Shown here piece after piece: positions 48,054 to 57,804 of a stretch of 64,000 nt of DNA. The translations under genes were made by a program, and so were the position numbers. Numbering within the stretch: position 1 is the stretch's first letter; each line of letters starts with the position of its first letter. This DNA is from Paraburkholderia flava (GTDB lineage Bacteria; Pseudomonadota; Gammaproteobacteria; Burkholderiales; Burkholderiaceae). The stretch is from the NCBI RefSeq assembly GCF_004359985.1, contig NZ_SMRO01000002.1, forward strand, positions 124,001 to 188,000, read 5' to 3'. The notes below the pieces were generated by a model that was given only the letters and a program-made list of their open reading frames with translations, searched no databases and was not told the origin of the DNA.

Positions 48054-49343
48054 TTATTTCTTCGCGCCGTGTTCCATCGCGTCCTTCGCGTACTGCACCG
48101 CGTCGGTCAGCGTGCCCTGCACATCGGTTTGCGTGCCCGTGAAGATTTCTTCGAGCGCGATGCCCAGGTTGTCGCCGATGTCGGGCCATTGCGGGCTCGA
48201 CCAGATCGTCACCTTCGTCACCGGATTGGTGTCGTTCAGGCCGCTCAGAATCTGCGGCTTCACGTGCTTCTTGAAGTAGTCGCTATTGATCGTGCTCGTG
48301 CGGTTGTAGTCGCTGAACACGTTGTCGCGCAGACGTGCCTGCTCCTGGTCCTTGCTCGTCGCCCACGCGATGAACTTGCCCGCGGCCTGGCGCGTGCATT
48401 CGTCCTTCGCACCGACCGACGAGATCGCGAGGCCATGCCCGTATGCAGCGGACGGCAACGGTGCGGGCGGCCGCACGTAGCCGACCTTGTCGGCGACGCT
48501 CGACTTGGTCGGGTCTTCCATCCAGTCGGCGAACGGCGTCGACTCGATCATGAACGCGACCTTGCCCGAGCGGAACGCTTCGAGTGCGTTGCTCCAGTCG
48601 TAGGTCGCGGCTCCCGGCGGCGCGTACTTGAAGAGATCGCTATAGAGTTGGGTCGCCTTCACGGCGGCCGGTGAGTTGAAGTTCGGCTGCCCGTTCTTGT
48701 CGGTCCATGTGCCGCCTTCGGCGAGCATGAACGGTGCCCAGCGCCACACGTTCATGCCCGAGCCGCGTTGACCGCGTGCGACCCAGCCGTACATGTTCGG
48801 CGGTGCGTTGAGTTTCTTGATGTCGGCGACGAGTTCGTCGAGTGTCTTCGGCACCGGCAGATGCGCTTTCTCGAGCAGGTCGCGGCGATAGAACAGGAAG
48901 TCGCCGCCGCCGATCAACGGCGCGAAGTACGCGACGCCCTTGTAGCTCGCGACCGCGCGACGGCCCGGCAGGAAGTCGTCGTAGTCGGCGTCTTTCGGGT
49001 AGTACTTCAGCAGCGGCACGACCCAGCCGGCGGACGCGAATTCCGCGACGTTCGCTTCGTCGACGTAGTAGATCTGGTACGAGCCCGCACCCGTCGATGC
49101 ATCGAGCCGCGATTTCGCGCGTCGGTCGTTTTCGCCGAAGTAGCTGATCTCGATTTTCGTGCCGCTGCGTTTCTCGTAGTCGGGCAGCGATTTCTCCATC
49201 ACCGACAGCCCGAGGCTTTTCTGCGCGAGTACGCGGATCACCGGCACGTTGCAGCTTTGTGCGAAGGCCGCAGCGGGCATGCACGCAACCATCGCGACAG
49301 CGGTCGTCGTGGCGTAGGCCGCCAAAGATCGAATCGTTTTCAC
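48054..49343 (-). CDS. Polyol ABC transporter periplasmic binding protein
   Basis: 429 aa with a signal peptide (VKTIRSLAAYATTTAVAMVA, ending AAAFAQ). The mature part is a family 1 solute-binding protein (GAGSYQIYYVDEANVAEFAS, GVAYFAPLIGGGDFLFYRRD). It resembles SmoE/MtlE sorbitol-mannitol binding proteins. GTG 49343 has AGGAGAC 5-7 nt upstream. As first gene it should follow the operon promoter in 49344-49490, where no clear operator is seen. Confidence 0.9.
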   Translation of the reverse strand: MKTIRSLAAYATTTAVAMVACMPAAAFAQSCNVPVIRVLAQKSLGLSVMEKSLPDYEKRSGTKIEISYFGENDRRAKSRLDASTGAGSYQIYYVDEANVAEFASAGWVVPLLKYYPKDADYDDFLPGRRAVASYKGVAYFAPLIGGGDFLFYRRDLLEKAHLPVPKTLDELVADIKKLNAPPNMYGWVARGQRGSGMNVWRWAPFMLAEGGTWTDKNGQPNFNSPAAVKATQLYSDLFKYAPPGAATYDWSNALEAFRSGKVAFMIESTPFADWMEDPTKSSVADKVGYVRPPAPLPSAAYGHGLAISSVGAKDECTRQAAGKFIAWATSKDQEQARLRDNVFSDYNRTSTINSDYFKKHVKPQILSGLNDTNPVTKVTIWSSPQWPDIGDNLGIALEEIFTGTQTDVQGTLTDAVQYAKDAMEHGAKK

Positions 49344-49544
49344 TGTTGTCTCCTGATTCTGTTTTTGTCCGACCGGTACGCCTGACCGCGTGCGAGCGGA
49401 GGGTCCGGTGAACTGCACTGTAGTGCTCAGGAAACGTGCTTCACTACTTCAAAACCCAATGCGCATTGGTACTATTTGCGCAGCTAGCCATTGCGCTGCA
49501 CAAATTGTGTCGGTGGGAGAACGGGTATGTGGTGCTGCCGGGGA

Positions 49545-49994
49545 TTATTCGGTTTCGCCGGTGCGTCGGCTCGCGGCGAAACGCTCGATCACGTCGACTG
49601 CGGCCTTGCATTGGTCGGCGTCGAGCTGATGGATGGTGCACTGGTCTTCGGGGATTTTCAGTTCGCCCGCGAGCCAGCGATAACCCTTTGAACGTGCTTC
49701 GAACACGTTGCCGCCGTCGCGGCGCAGCTTGCCCTGGACCATCGGTTCGAGTGCGGCGTGCAGACGCGCTTTCGCGTCGCGCAGTTCGGCGTTCGCGAGA
49801 CGGCCGAGCGGCACGCGACGCGTGCTGCGCGGGAAGATGCCGATCCACGCTTCGCACGGCGTGCAGACCCACAGCGGACCGTGATCGTCGCGATACGGAT
49901 AACCGTCCTCGTCCGAACGGACGAAGACCGCTTTAGCGCCGCAGTAATCGCAGACGGGTTGCGGCAGCGGAGCAACAGGACGGCCGACGCGCAT
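49545..49994 (-). CDS. Zinc-finger-containing protein (DUF3268)
   Basis: 149 aa. An N-terminal CxxC...CxxC zinc ribbon (VCDYCGAKAVFVRSDEDGYP, then WVCTPCEAWIG) is followed by a helical part rich in Lys/Arg/Ala (GRLANAELRDAKARLHAALE). This matches the small zinc-finger DUF3268 family, often found near mobile elements or as a stand-alone protein; function is unknown. Single gene between the polyol operon and the PAS protein. Confidence 0.8.
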   Translation of the reverse strand: MRVGRPVAPLPQPVCDYCGAKAVFVRSDEDGYPYRDDHGPLWVCTPCEAWIGIFPRSTRRVPLGRLANAELRDAKARLHAALEPMVQGKLRRDGGNVFEARSKGYRWLAGELKIPEDQCTIHQLDADQCKAAVDVIERFAASRRTGETE

Positions 49995-50071
49995 GATGGC
50001 AGGGCTGAAGAAGAGTCAGCGGCCAATATAGCAAATCGGCAGCGCGCTGCCGTCGCGCGGGGTGCGTCTCG

Positions 50072-50503
50072 CTAAGCGCTGACTTTCGCTTCGAGTTCGG
50101 CGACGCGTTTGCGCAGTGCGCGGTCTTCGGTGAAGCGGGCAGTTTCGTCGCGGATCACGGCGACGATGCCGGTGACTTCGCCTTGCGGCGAATGCAGCAG
50201 CGCGACGGTGAATGCGATCGACATCGTGCGGCCGGCTTTATCGACGGCAGGCACTTTCAGCAGATCGTGACCGTAGCGCGTTTCGCCGGTTGCCATCGTC
50301 TTGTGATAACCGTCCCAATGCCGGCCACGCAGCCGCTCGGGGATGATGATATCCAGCGACTGGCCGAGCGCTTCGTCCGGCGTGAAGCCGAACATGCGTT
50401 CGGCCGCGGGATTCCACAACGTAATCGCGCCGCTTGCGTCGGAGATCACGACGGCATCGCCGATCGCGTGAACGAGCTGTTCGAAATCGATGGTTGTGGG
50501 CAT
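50072..50503 (-). CDS. Single-domain PAS sensor protein
   Basis: 143 aa consisting of one PAS domain (AIGDAVVISDASGAITLWNP, then AAERMFGFTPDEALGQSLDI, IIPERLRGRHWDGYHKTMAT) and a short C-terminal helix. No output domain is fused, so it may work by binding another protein. Similar stand-alone PAS proteins with IIPERLRxxHWxG sense small molecules, haem or light in other contexts; the ligand is not evident here. It lies just downstream of frc in the same direction. Confidence 0.82.
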   Translation of the reverse strand: MPTTIDFEQLVHAIGDAVVISDASGAITLWNPAAERMFGFTPDEALGQSLDIIIPERLRGRHWDGYHKTMATGETRYGHDLLKVPAVDKAGRTMSIAFTVALLHSPQGEVTGIVAVIRDETARFTEDRALRKRVAELEAKVSA

Positions 50504-50567
50504 GGCGGGGAGTCCTTGAGAAACGTTGCCGCCCGCCGGACCGGCGGGCGGCTGCATCAGGCGTACG

Positions 50568-51821
50568 TTACACCGCCTGCATTTCGTGCATGCGCGCGAT
50601 CTGCGCCGACGTGTAGCCGAGTTGCGCGAGTACTTCGTCGGTGTGTTCGCCGAGCAGCGGCGAACCGGTGATCTCCGGCTTCAGTTCGGAGAACTTGATC
50701 GGGCTGCCGACCGTCAGGTACGTGCCGCGCGCCTTGTGCTCCACTTCGACGATCGTGCCGCTCTTGCGCAGCGATTCGTCGTTGGCGATTTCCTTCATCG
50801 TCAGCACCGGGGCGCACGGAATGTCGAACTTGCGCAGCACGTCGACCGCTTCGAACTTGGTCTTGTCGGCGAGCCATTCCTCGATCGTCGCGAAGATGTC
50901 GAAGATGTGCGGCTGGCGTGCCTGCGGCGTGCTGTATGCAGGATCGTCGATCCACTCCGGCTTGCCGATCGCGCGGCAGATCGGCGCCCACGCGTGACCC
51001 TGAACCGTGAAGTAGATGTACGCGTTCGGATCGGTTTCCCAGCCCTTGCACTTGAGCACCCAGCCCGGTTGACCGCCACCGCCCGCGTTGCCGCCGCGCG
51101 GCACGACATCGCTGAACGAGCCGTGCGGGTACTGCGGATATTCCTCGAGGAAGCCGAGGCGGTCGAGCCGCTGCTGGTCACGCAGTTTCACGCGGCACAG
51201 GTTCACGACGCTGTCCTGCATCGACACGGCTACGCGTTGACCACGACCCGTCTGCTGGCGGCCGATGATCGCGGTGAGAATGCCGATGGCCAGATGCATG
51301 CCGGTGTTGCTGTCGCCGAGCGCGGCTGCGCTGATCGTCGGCGGGCCGTCCCAGAAGCCGGTCGTCGATGCGGCGCCGCCTGCGCACTGCGCGACGTTCT
51401 CGTAGACTTTCAGGTCGTCGTAGTGGTGGCCGTCGCTGAAGCCCTTCACCGATGCAACGATCATCTTCGGATTCAGATCGCGGATCACGTCCCACGAGAA
51501 GCCCATCCGGTCGAGTGCGCCCGGGCCGAAGTTTTCAACCAGCACGTCCGATTCGCGGATCAGCTTTTCGAGCACTTCCTTGCCTTCCGGCTTCTTCGTG
51601 TCGAGCGTCAGCGAACGCTTGTTGCTGTTGAGCATCGTGAAGTACAGCGCGTCGACGTCGGGGATATCGCGCAACTGGTTGCGCGTGACGTCGCCGGAAC
51701 CGGGACGCTCGACCTTGATCACGTCGGCGCCGAACCATGCCAGCATTTGCGTGCACGCCGGGCCAGCCTGGACGTGCGTGAAATCGATGATCTTGATGCC
51801 TTCGAGGGGTTTTTTGCTCAC
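50568..51821 (-). CDS. frc: Formyl-CoA:oxalate CoA-transferase
   Basis: Class III CoA-transferase, 417 aa. It moves CoA from formyl-CoA to oxalate, giving oxalyl-CoA and formate. Catalytic Asp D170 is in [12 protein letters not shown] (D169 in Oxalobacter). [20 protein letters not shown] and the glycine-rich loop [13 protein letters not shown] are typical of Frc. It lies 16 bp downstream of oxc, so the two enzymes form one operon that turns over oxalate with CoA recycling. Confidence 0.95.
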   Translation of the reverse strand: MSKKPLEGIKIIDFTHVQAGPACTQMLAWFGADVIKVERPGSGDVTRNQLRDIPDVDALYFTMLNSNKRSLTLDTKKPEGKEVLEKLIRESDVLVENFGPGALDRMGFSWDVIRDLNPKMIVASVKGFSDGHHYDDLKVYENVAQCAGGAASTTGFWDGPPTISAAALGDSNTGMHLAIGILTAIIGRQQTGRGQRVAVSMQDSVVNLCRVKLRDQQRLDRLGFLEEYPQYPHGSFSDVVPRGGNAGGGGQPGWVLKCKGWETDPNAYIYFTVQGHAWAPICRAIGKPEWIDDPAYSTPQARQPHIFDIFATIEEWLADKTKFEAVDVLRKFDIPCAPVLTMKEIANDESLRKSGTIVEVEHKARGTYLTVGSPIKFSELKPEITGSPLLGEHTDEVLAQLGYTSAQIARMHEMQAV

Positions 51822-51837
51822 GTATTTCTCCTGGTTT

Positions 51838-53589
51838 TCAGTCTTGCTTTTTCATTGCCGCGCTTTGCGGATTCAGGTTCGTCAGACGGCCACTTTCGGT
51901 GCCGGCCGCTTCGTCGATGACAGCGTTGATCAACGTCGGTTTGCCCGAGCGGATCGCCTCTTCGAGTGCATGGGTGAGTTCTTCGGGCGTCGTCGCGTTG
52001 AAGCCGATGCCGCCGAATGCCTCGATCATCTTGTCGTAGCGCGCGTTCTTCACGAACACGGTCGGTGCGACGTCCTTGCCGCCGGTCGGATTCACGTCGG
52101 TGCCGCGATACACGCCGTTGTTGTTGAACACGATCGTGCAGACAGGCAGGTCGTAACGGCAGATCGTCTCGATCTCCATGCCGCTGAAACCGAATGCGCT
52201 GTCGCCTTCGATCGCGACGACCTGCGTGCCGCTCGTCACGGCCGCGCCGACGGCGAAGCCCATGCCGATGCCCATGATTCCCCACGTGCCGGAATCGAAG
52301 CGCTTGCGCGGCTGGTACATGTCGACGATGCTGCGCGCGTAGTCGAGCGTGTTCGCCCCTTCGTTGACGACGTTGATGTCGGGGCGCTTCTTCAGCACGT
52401 CGCGGATCGCGCGCAGTGCGCTATGAAAGCCCATCGGCGACGGGTTCTTCGCGAGCGTTGCGGCCATCTTTTCGAGGTTCTTGTTCTTGCGTTCGTCGAC
52501 GGCGCCGGTCCATTCGGTGGACGGCTTCGGGAAGCTCGCATCGATACCTGCGAGCAGCGCCGACACGCACGAACCGATATCGCCGATCACCGGTGCGGCG
52601 ATCGCAACGTTGCTGTCGATTTCGGTCGGCGAGATGTCGATCTGCACGAACTGCTTCGGTGCGGCGCCCCACGTCTTGCCCTTGCCGTGCGCGAGCAGCC
52701 AGTTCAACCGCGCGCCGATCAGCACGACGCAATCGGCTTCCTGCAGCACGAACGAACGCGCGGCCGACGCGGACTGTGCGTGGGTGTCGGGCAGCAGGCC
52801 CTTGGCCATCGACATCGGCAGATACGGAATGCCGCTCTTTTCGACCAGTGCGCGAATTTCCGCGTCGGCCTGCGCGTACGCGGCGCCCTTGCCGAGCAGG
52901 ATCAGCGGACGCTTCGCCTGACGGATCACGTCGAGTGCGCGCTTCACCGAGTCAGGCGAGGGCAACTGGCGCGGTGCTGCGTCGATGACCTTGATCAGCG
53001 ACTTCTGCGCTTTCGCGGCGTCCATCGTTTGAGCGAGCAGCTTGGCCGGCAGATCGAGGTACACGCCACCAGGGCGACCCGACACGGCCGCGCGGATCGC
53101 ACGCGCGATACCCACGCCGATGTCCTCTGCGTGCAGCACGCGGTACGCCGCTTTTGCGTACGGCTTCGCGGCGTTCAGCTGATCCATCTCTTCGTAGTCG
53201 CCTTGCTGCAGGTCGACGATCTCGCGTTCGCTCGAGCCGCTGATGAGGATCATCGGGAAGCAGTTCGTCGTCGCGTTTGCGAGGGCCGTGAGGCCGTTCA
53301 GGAAGCCCGGCGCCGACACGGTCAGGCAGATGCCGGGCTTCTTCGTCATGTAGCCCGAGATCGCGGCAGCGTTGCCGGCGTTCTGCTCGTGCCGGAAGCC
53401 GATGAAGCGCATGCCTTCGGCTTGCGCGAGACGCGCGAGATCGGTGATCGGGATACCGACCAGACCGAAGATCGTGTCGATGTCGTTGAGCTTGAGCGCA
53501 TCGATGACGAGGTGAAAACCGTCGGTCGTTGCGGGTACGTCGTGGGATTCGTCGGCCGCTTCAGGGCGCGCGATTTCGGCAGTGGACAT
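51838..53589 (-). CDS. oxc: Oxalyl-CoA decarboxylase
   Basis: Thiamine-diphosphate enzyme, 583 aa, converting oxalyl-CoA to formyl-CoA and CO2. It has [20 protein letters not shown] (with the catalytic Glu of the TPP site), the TPP/Mg2+ motif [14 protein letters not shown]...NNNG, and the C-terminal KKQD tail. Length and sequence fit Oxc rather than acetolactate synthase. It is first of the oxc-frc operon; a palindrome overlaps its candidate promoter. Decarboxylation consumes a cytoplasmic proton, which helps the oxalate/formate antiporter. Confidence 0.95.
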   Translation of the reverse strand: MSTAEIARPEAADESHDVPATTDGFHLVIDALKLNDIDTIFGLVGIPITDLARLAQAEGMRFIGFRHEQNAGNAAAISGYMTKKPGICLTVSAPGFLNGLTALANATTNCFPMILISGSSEREIVDLQQGDYEEMDQLNAAKPYAKAAYRVLHAEDIGVGIARAIRAAVSGRPGGVYLDLPAKLLAQTMDAAKAQKSLIKVIDAAPRQLPSPDSVKRALDVIRQAKRPLILLGKGAAYAQADAEIRALVEKSGIPYLPMSMAKGLLPDTHAQSASAARSFVLQEADCVVLIGARLNWLLAHGKGKTWGAAPKQFVQIDISPTEIDSNVAIAAPVIGDIGSCVSALLAGIDASFPKPSTEWTGAVDERKNKNLEKMAATLAKNPSPMGFHSALRAIRDVLKKRPDINVVNEGANTLDYARSIVDMYQPRKRFDSGTWGIMGIGMGFAVGAAVTSGTQVVAIEGDSAFGFSGMEIETICRYDLPVCTIVFNNNGVYRGTDVNPTGGKDVAPTVFVKNARYDKMIEAFGGIGFNATTPEELTHALEEAIRSGKPTLINAVIDEAAGTESGRLTNLNPQSAAMKKQD

Positions 53590-53653
53590 TCGTTCATCTC
53601 CGTTTCGTTGATGGCTGTTCGGGTGTCGCTTCGAGTCACTTCACGCCGACCAC

Positions 53654-53688
53654 TGATATACAGTATTTCACACACCAAATTTTTTCAA
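53654..53688 (-). promoter_or_regulatory. Candidate oxc promoter overlapped by a GntR-type palindrome
   Basis: On the minus strand TTGAAA (53683-53688) and TACTGT (53660-53665) are 17 bp apart, a plausible promoter with a weak -10. The -10 lies inside the 17-bp palindrome TGAAATACTGTATATCA (53654-53670), symmetric at 14 of 16 paired positions around a central base. ATAC-N-GTAT is the usual core of FCD-type GntR operators, and such a gene is next upstream. The rest of the 311-bp gap (to 53900) is AT-rich (including TAATATATTA at 53848) and holds no gene. Confidence 0.65.
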
Positions 53689-53900
53689 CGCTTTTCGTGA
53701 GGAAAATCAGCATGCGTTGCAGCATTCATTCCGATCATCAAAAAAGCATGTAAACGCCTGTAGATAAAGCGTGAGCCGCTCATGGACAACAAGCGGATCG
53801 TGCGATTCCGTCTACGTCGGAACACGGTAAATTGTGTATTGTGTGTGTAATATATTAAGAAAATGAATGCAATTTTCTAACCAGACATACCGCCTCCGTC

Positions 53901-54626
53901 CTAGTCGAGGAAGTCGCAGGATGCGTCGACGAACGCCGCGAGTTCCAGCGAGTGTTCGCGGACCAGACGCTCCGCGCTTTCGGTGTCGCGTGCTTCGAGC
54001 GCTTCGATGATCCGCATGTGCTCGGCGATCGATCGCGAGGCGCGGTCGCTTTGCGAGATCGTCGCCTTGCGGATCGCGCGAACGTGCGCGAAGACGTTGT
54101 GAATCGTGTGCGCGATGGCCTGCGACTTCGACAGTCTCACCAGCGCCTGGTGAAACACGATGTTCGCCTCCGAGTACTCGTCGATCTGCGTCGCGGGCGT
54201 GCGGCGCTCGCCGTGAAAGCTGTCGAACATCCGGCGCAGTGCGGCGATCTCGTCGTCGGTCGCGTGGCGGGTTGCGAGTCGCGCGGCCATGCTTTCGAGC
54301 GCTGCCCACATCTGGATCATCTCGACGATCTCGCGCTTCGTCTTGCGTTGGATGAACACGCCGCGCCTCGGCACGCTGCGCACGAAGCCTTCCTGTTCGA
54401 GTAGCGTCATCGCCTCGCGGATCGGCGTGCGGCTCACGCCGAGCGCCTCGGTGAGATTGCGCTCGTCGAGCCGGATCGATTCGCGCGAGCCGTAGATGTC
54501 CGCTTCCGCGATCGCCTGGCGCAGCTTCGTGTACGCCTGATCGCGCAGCGACGTGCCGGTGTGCAACGGCTGCAACGTCAGCGTGAGCGGAACCGCGCGT
54601 GCGAAAGGTGACGGGTGTGAGGACAT
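53901..54626 (-). CDS. GntR-family (FCD) regulator of oxalate genes
   Basis: 241 aa. N-terminal winged helix (SLRDQAYTKLRQAIAEADIY, then LTEALGVSRTPIREAMTLLE, VRSVPRRGVFIQRKTKREIV) and an FCD effector domain with metal-ligand-like residues (FHQALVRLSKS, SIAEHMRIIEALEARD). It lies between oxlT and oxc on the same strand and probably senses oxalate or an oxalate-derived CoA ester. It has its own start 81 bp after oxlT. Confidence 0.9.
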   Translation of the reverse strand: MSSHPSPFARAVPLTLTLQPLHTGTSLRDQAYTKLRQAIAEADIYGSRESIRLDERNLTEALGVSRTPIREAMTLLEQEGFVRSVPRRGVFIQRKTKREIVEMIQMWAALESMAARLATRHATDDEIAALRRMFDSFHGERRTPATQIDEYSEANIVFHQALVRLSKSQAIAHTIHNVFAHVRAIRKATISQSDRASRSIAEHMRIIEALEARDTESAERLVREHSLELAAFVDASCDFLD

Positions 54627-54707
54627 GAAGCGATCGATTCGTTCGGGGTTTCGATAACGGTCAGGCGTTTGCGTCAGCGATCACGTCTGCGTGTCTCATC
54701 GTCGGCA

Positions 54708-56042
54708 TCATTCGTTCGAACCCAGCGGTGCAGGCCGGAACGCGGCGCCGAACGCCAGCTGTTCGCTGTCCTTCGCCGAGTTCTCGATCCACTGACGACG
54801 CATCGGTGCGAGCACGAATTTCGCGGACACGCTGCCTGCAATCGCGATGCACGCCGCGGCGATGAACACCATGTTCCAGCCGCCGTGCTCCGACAGCAGC
54901 GACGCGACCGGCACCAGCATCGCGGCCGTGCCCTTCGCCGTGTACAGCGTGCCGGCGTTGCCCGCTGCGTACTTGCTGCCGAAGGTATCGGCACAGGTCG
55001 CCGGGAAGTTCGAGAAGATGTCGCCGTAGAACAGAAAGATCAGCCCCGAGAACACGATGAACAGCGTCGGGTGATGGCCGAAGTGCATTAGCCCGAGCAG
55101 CGCGAGTCCTTCGCCGAGGAACGTGATGAACATCGTGTTCTCGCGGCCGATGCGATCCGAGATCGCGCCGCACAGCGGACGGGTGAAGCCGTTGCAGATG
55201 TTATTGACCGACAGCGTCATCGTCAGCAGCGGCAGCGTCGCCGCGAAGAACGACACCGGCATCGACGCGAAGCCGTATTCCTTCGCGATCGGTCCGATCT
55301 GCGCGGTGGCGATGATGCCGCCGGTCGCGACGCAGACGAACATCGCGTACATCACCCAGAACACCGGAGAGCGGATCATCTCGCCGGTCGTGTAGTCCCG
55401 CTTCGTCGCGACGACACGCTTGATGCCGCGAGCGAACGCCGGCGGATTCGGCCGCACCAGCAACGTGGCGAGCAGCAGAATCGACGTGCCCTGGAAGAGG
55501 CCGAAGAACACGAACGCGTGCTGATAGCCCGAGTGCTGGATCATGTTGCCGATCGGGATCACCGTGAGTGCGGCGCCTGCGCCGAAGCCGGCCGCCGTCA
55601 GACCGGCCGCGAGACCGCGCCGGTCCGGAAACCACTTCAGTGCGTTACCGACGCAGGTGCCGTACACGCAGCCCGCGCCGACGCCGGAGATCACCGCAGC
55701 GAGGTAGAGCACCGGCAGGTTCGGCGCATACGCGTCGAGTACCCAGCCGAGTCCCGCGCAGATTGCACCGCCGATCACGACCGGACGCGGACCGAAGCGG
55801 TCGACGAGCCAGCCTTCGATCGGCACGAGCCAGGTTTCGGTAACGATGAAAATCGAGAACGCCGACTGGATGGCGGCGAGGCCCCAATGATGCTGCGCGT
55901 TCATCGGTTCGACGAACAGGGTCCATGCGTACTGAAGATTGGCCACGAGGCCCATGCAGATCACACCGATTGCAAGCTGCATCCAGCGGCTTTGCCTGAG
56001 CGACGTCGATGCGCCGGCCGCTGTTTTGTCTGGCTGTCCCAA
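54708..56042 (-). CDS. oxlT: Oxalate/formate antiporter
   Basis: MFS transporter of the OxlT family, 444 aa with twelve segments. VANLQYAWTLFVEPMNAQHH and LVPIEGWLVDRFGPRPVVIG match OxlT, as do NNICNGFTRPLCGAISDRIG in the middle and FSGLIFLFYGDIFSNFPATC. It imports oxalate in exchange for formate made by Frc/Oxc, giving a proton-motive gain. It is first of the oxlT-gntR-oxc-frc series on the minus strand. Confidence 0.93.
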   Translation of the reverse strand: MGQPDKTAAGASTSLRQSRWMQLAIGVICMGLVANLQYAWTLFVEPMNAQHHWGLAAIQSAFSIFIVTETWLVPIEGWLVDRFGPRPVVIGGAICAGLGWVLDAYAPNLPVLYLAAVISGVGAGCVYGTCVGNALKWFPDRRGLAAGLTAAGFGAGAALTVIPIGNMIQHSGYQHAFVFFGLFQGTSILLLATLLVRPNPPAFARGIKRVVATKRDYTTGEMIRSPVFWVMYAMFVCVATGGIIATAQIGPIAKEYGFASMPVSFFAATLPLLTMTLSVNNICNGFTRPLCGAISDRIGRENTMFITFLGEGLALLGLMHFGHHPTLFIVFSGLIFLFYGDIFSNFPATCADTFGSKYAAGNAGTLYTAKGTAAMLVPVASLLSEHGGWNMVFIAAACIAIAGSVSAKFVLAPMRRQWIENSAKDSEQLAFGAAFRPAPLGSNE

Positions 56043-56470
56043 GAGTCTGTCTCCGTTGATGACTTTGCATACTGCGGGTCACTGCACGGGTCTTGTGTCG
56101 CCGGCTGCAGGAGCGGCGATGGCCTTGAAGCAATGACGCTGGTGCATGGTGGAGGGTTTCGAGGGACTACAAAAGACAAACATTTTTATGGTTTGCATAA
56201 GCTCCCGCGAATGGGCGCTTACTTCATCGTCGCGTGCCATGCAGCATGTCACGCGCTAGCGGATCGCCACAGCGAGCGCGGGGCGAGGATGGGGCGGTGC
56301 TGTGCGCTGCAATACGCGAAACTCCGCAGTGCAGCATGACTGCATTGCGGAGATGACCCGCGTGACCTCGTCGAAGCCGCGCGGGGATGTGCAACCAGGG
56401 TTAGCCGTAGGGCCGAAGCGACGCGTGCTGCGCTGCAGGGCGCAGCGCATCGCGTCGACGATGGAAAACG
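56043..56470. other. 428-bp noncoding region upstream of oxlT
   Basis: I see no credible gene. It should hold the oxlT promoter. An imperfect inverted repeat (CAAAC 56177-56181 with GTTTG 56191-56195) sits in an AT-rich patch about 135-150 nt upstream of oxlT. A second TTTGCATA element (56064-56071) close to the gene repeats the TTTGCATA at 56192-56199, so a regulator might bind both. The right half, near the tautomerase stop, shows nothing. Confidence 0.45.
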
Positions 56471-56656
56471 TCAGCTGTCTGCAAGCAGTTTGCCGGCTTT
56501 CGCCCATGCATCGCGCGGCACTTCGGTGATGATGACGTCGACGCTTTCGGGTGGGCAGGTCAACGTCTCGACGGCGGCGCGCGTCACTTCGCGTACGAAT
56601 GCGCGCTTCTGTTCCGGCGTGCGGCCCGGGTGCATTTGCAGGTGCAGGATAGGCAT
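56471..56656 (-). CDS. 4-oxalocrotonate tautomerase-family protein
   Basis: 61 aa. After removal of Met the catalytic Pro1 is exposed (MPILHLQMHPGRTPEQKRAF). The rest matches the beta-alpha-beta tautomerase subunit (VETLTCPPESVDVIITEVPR). ATG 56656 has GAGGAAC about 7 nt upstream. It is divergent from a LysR gene, its probable regulator. Length and motif are secure; the substrate (an enol of a keto acid) is not known. Confidence 0.88.
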   Translation of the reverse strand: MPILHLQMHPGRTPEQKRAFVREVTRAAVETLTCPPESVDVIITEVPRDAWAKAGKLLADS

Positions 56657-56781
56657 GACAGTTCCTCGGGTTTCCCGGTGAGCGGCGCAGCGGATGATGC
56701 GCCCGTGCATGCAGTGTCGCGTGGTCGGCGGCTCCGATAAACATGCGATGATTTCACCCATTCCCAACCTGCAGGTTTTGA

Positions 56782-57720
56782 ATGATGGACAAGCTGGCCG
56801 GCATGGCAATGTTCGTGCGCGTGGTGGAAAGCGGCAGCTTCAGCGCGGCGGCCGAAGCGAGCGACGTCTCGCCGACGATGGCTGCGAAGCACATCAGGGT
56901 GATCGAAGAGAGACTCGGCGCGCGACTGCTTCATCGCACGACGCGCCGGCAGCAGCTCACCGAAGTGGGCCGTCTGTACTACGAGCGCTGCAAACAGGCG
57001 CTCGCCGACGTCGCACTCGCCGAGGCGAGTGCGTCCGAACTGCAGGCGAGTCCGCGCGGCAATGTGCGGCTGGTTGCACCGGTGAGCTTCGGCAGTCAGG
57101 TGGTCGTGCCGGTATTGACCGACTATCTCGAGTGTCATCCGGACGTGAGCGTCGAACTGACGCTCGACAACCGCGTGCCCGAACTGCTCGACGAAGGCTA
57201 CGAACTCGGCATCCAGATCGGCGATGTGAACGATGCGAGCCTGGTCGCGCGGCCGTTGCGGCCATATCGGCGGATCCTCGCGGCCGCGCCCGCGTACCTC
57301 GCGACACACGGGCAGCCGGAGCATCCCGAGCAGTTGAGCGCGCATGTGTGCCTCGGTCTCGCGTACTGGCGGCATCATGACCGTTGGCATCTGAGCGGAC
57401 CCGACGGCGCAACGTGCGAAGTGCAGGTCAGCGGACGCTTCACGTCGAATCAGGGCAGCGCGTTGCGCATTGCCGCGCTGCACGGCGCGGGCATCGTGCT
57501 GCAACCGGAGCCGTTGCTGGCCGACGATATCGCTGCGGGTCGTTTAATACAGGTGTTGCCCGCGTGGTCGTACAAGCCCACGCCGATGCATCTGATCTAC
57601 GCGCAGGATCGACGGCCGAGTGCGAAGCTGCGCAGCGTGATCGACTTCATCGTGCGGCGTCTTGGTCCCGATGCGGATGAGGGGGCGACGGTGTGGAGTG
57701 CCTTCGACTTGAGCCGTTGA
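56782..57720 (+). CDS. LysR-family transcriptional regulator
   Basis: 312 aa. LysR winged helix at 5-65 (GSFSAAAEASDVSPTMAAKH, then EERLGARLLHRTTRRQQLTE) and an effector domain to about 300. It resembles the DsdC/CrgA-type branch. It starts ATGATG (56782 or 56785) and is divergent from the tautomerase gene across 125 bp, which is probably its target. Inducer is unknown. Confidence 0.9.
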   Translation: MMDKLAGMAMFVRVVESGSFSAAAEASDVSPTMAAKHIRVIEERLGARLLHRTTRRQQLTEVGRLYYERCKQALADVALAEASASELQASPRGNVRLVAPVSFGSQVVVPVLTDYLECHPDVSVELTLDNRVPELLDEGYELGIQIGDVNDASLVARPLRPYRRILAAAPAYLATHGQPEHPEQLSAHVCLGLAYWRHHDRWHLSGPDGATCEVQVSGRFTSNQGSALRIAALHGAGIVLQPEPLLADDIAAGRLIQVLPAWSYKPTPMHLIYAQDRRPSAKLRSVIDFIVRRLGPDADEGATVWSAFDLSR

Positions 57721-57804
57721 TCGATGTGATCCGCGCGATCCGGCGTCACCATAAAACATAACGAAATGCGGTGGGGGCGAGGGACGGACGTGCGCTGCTG
57801 CGGA

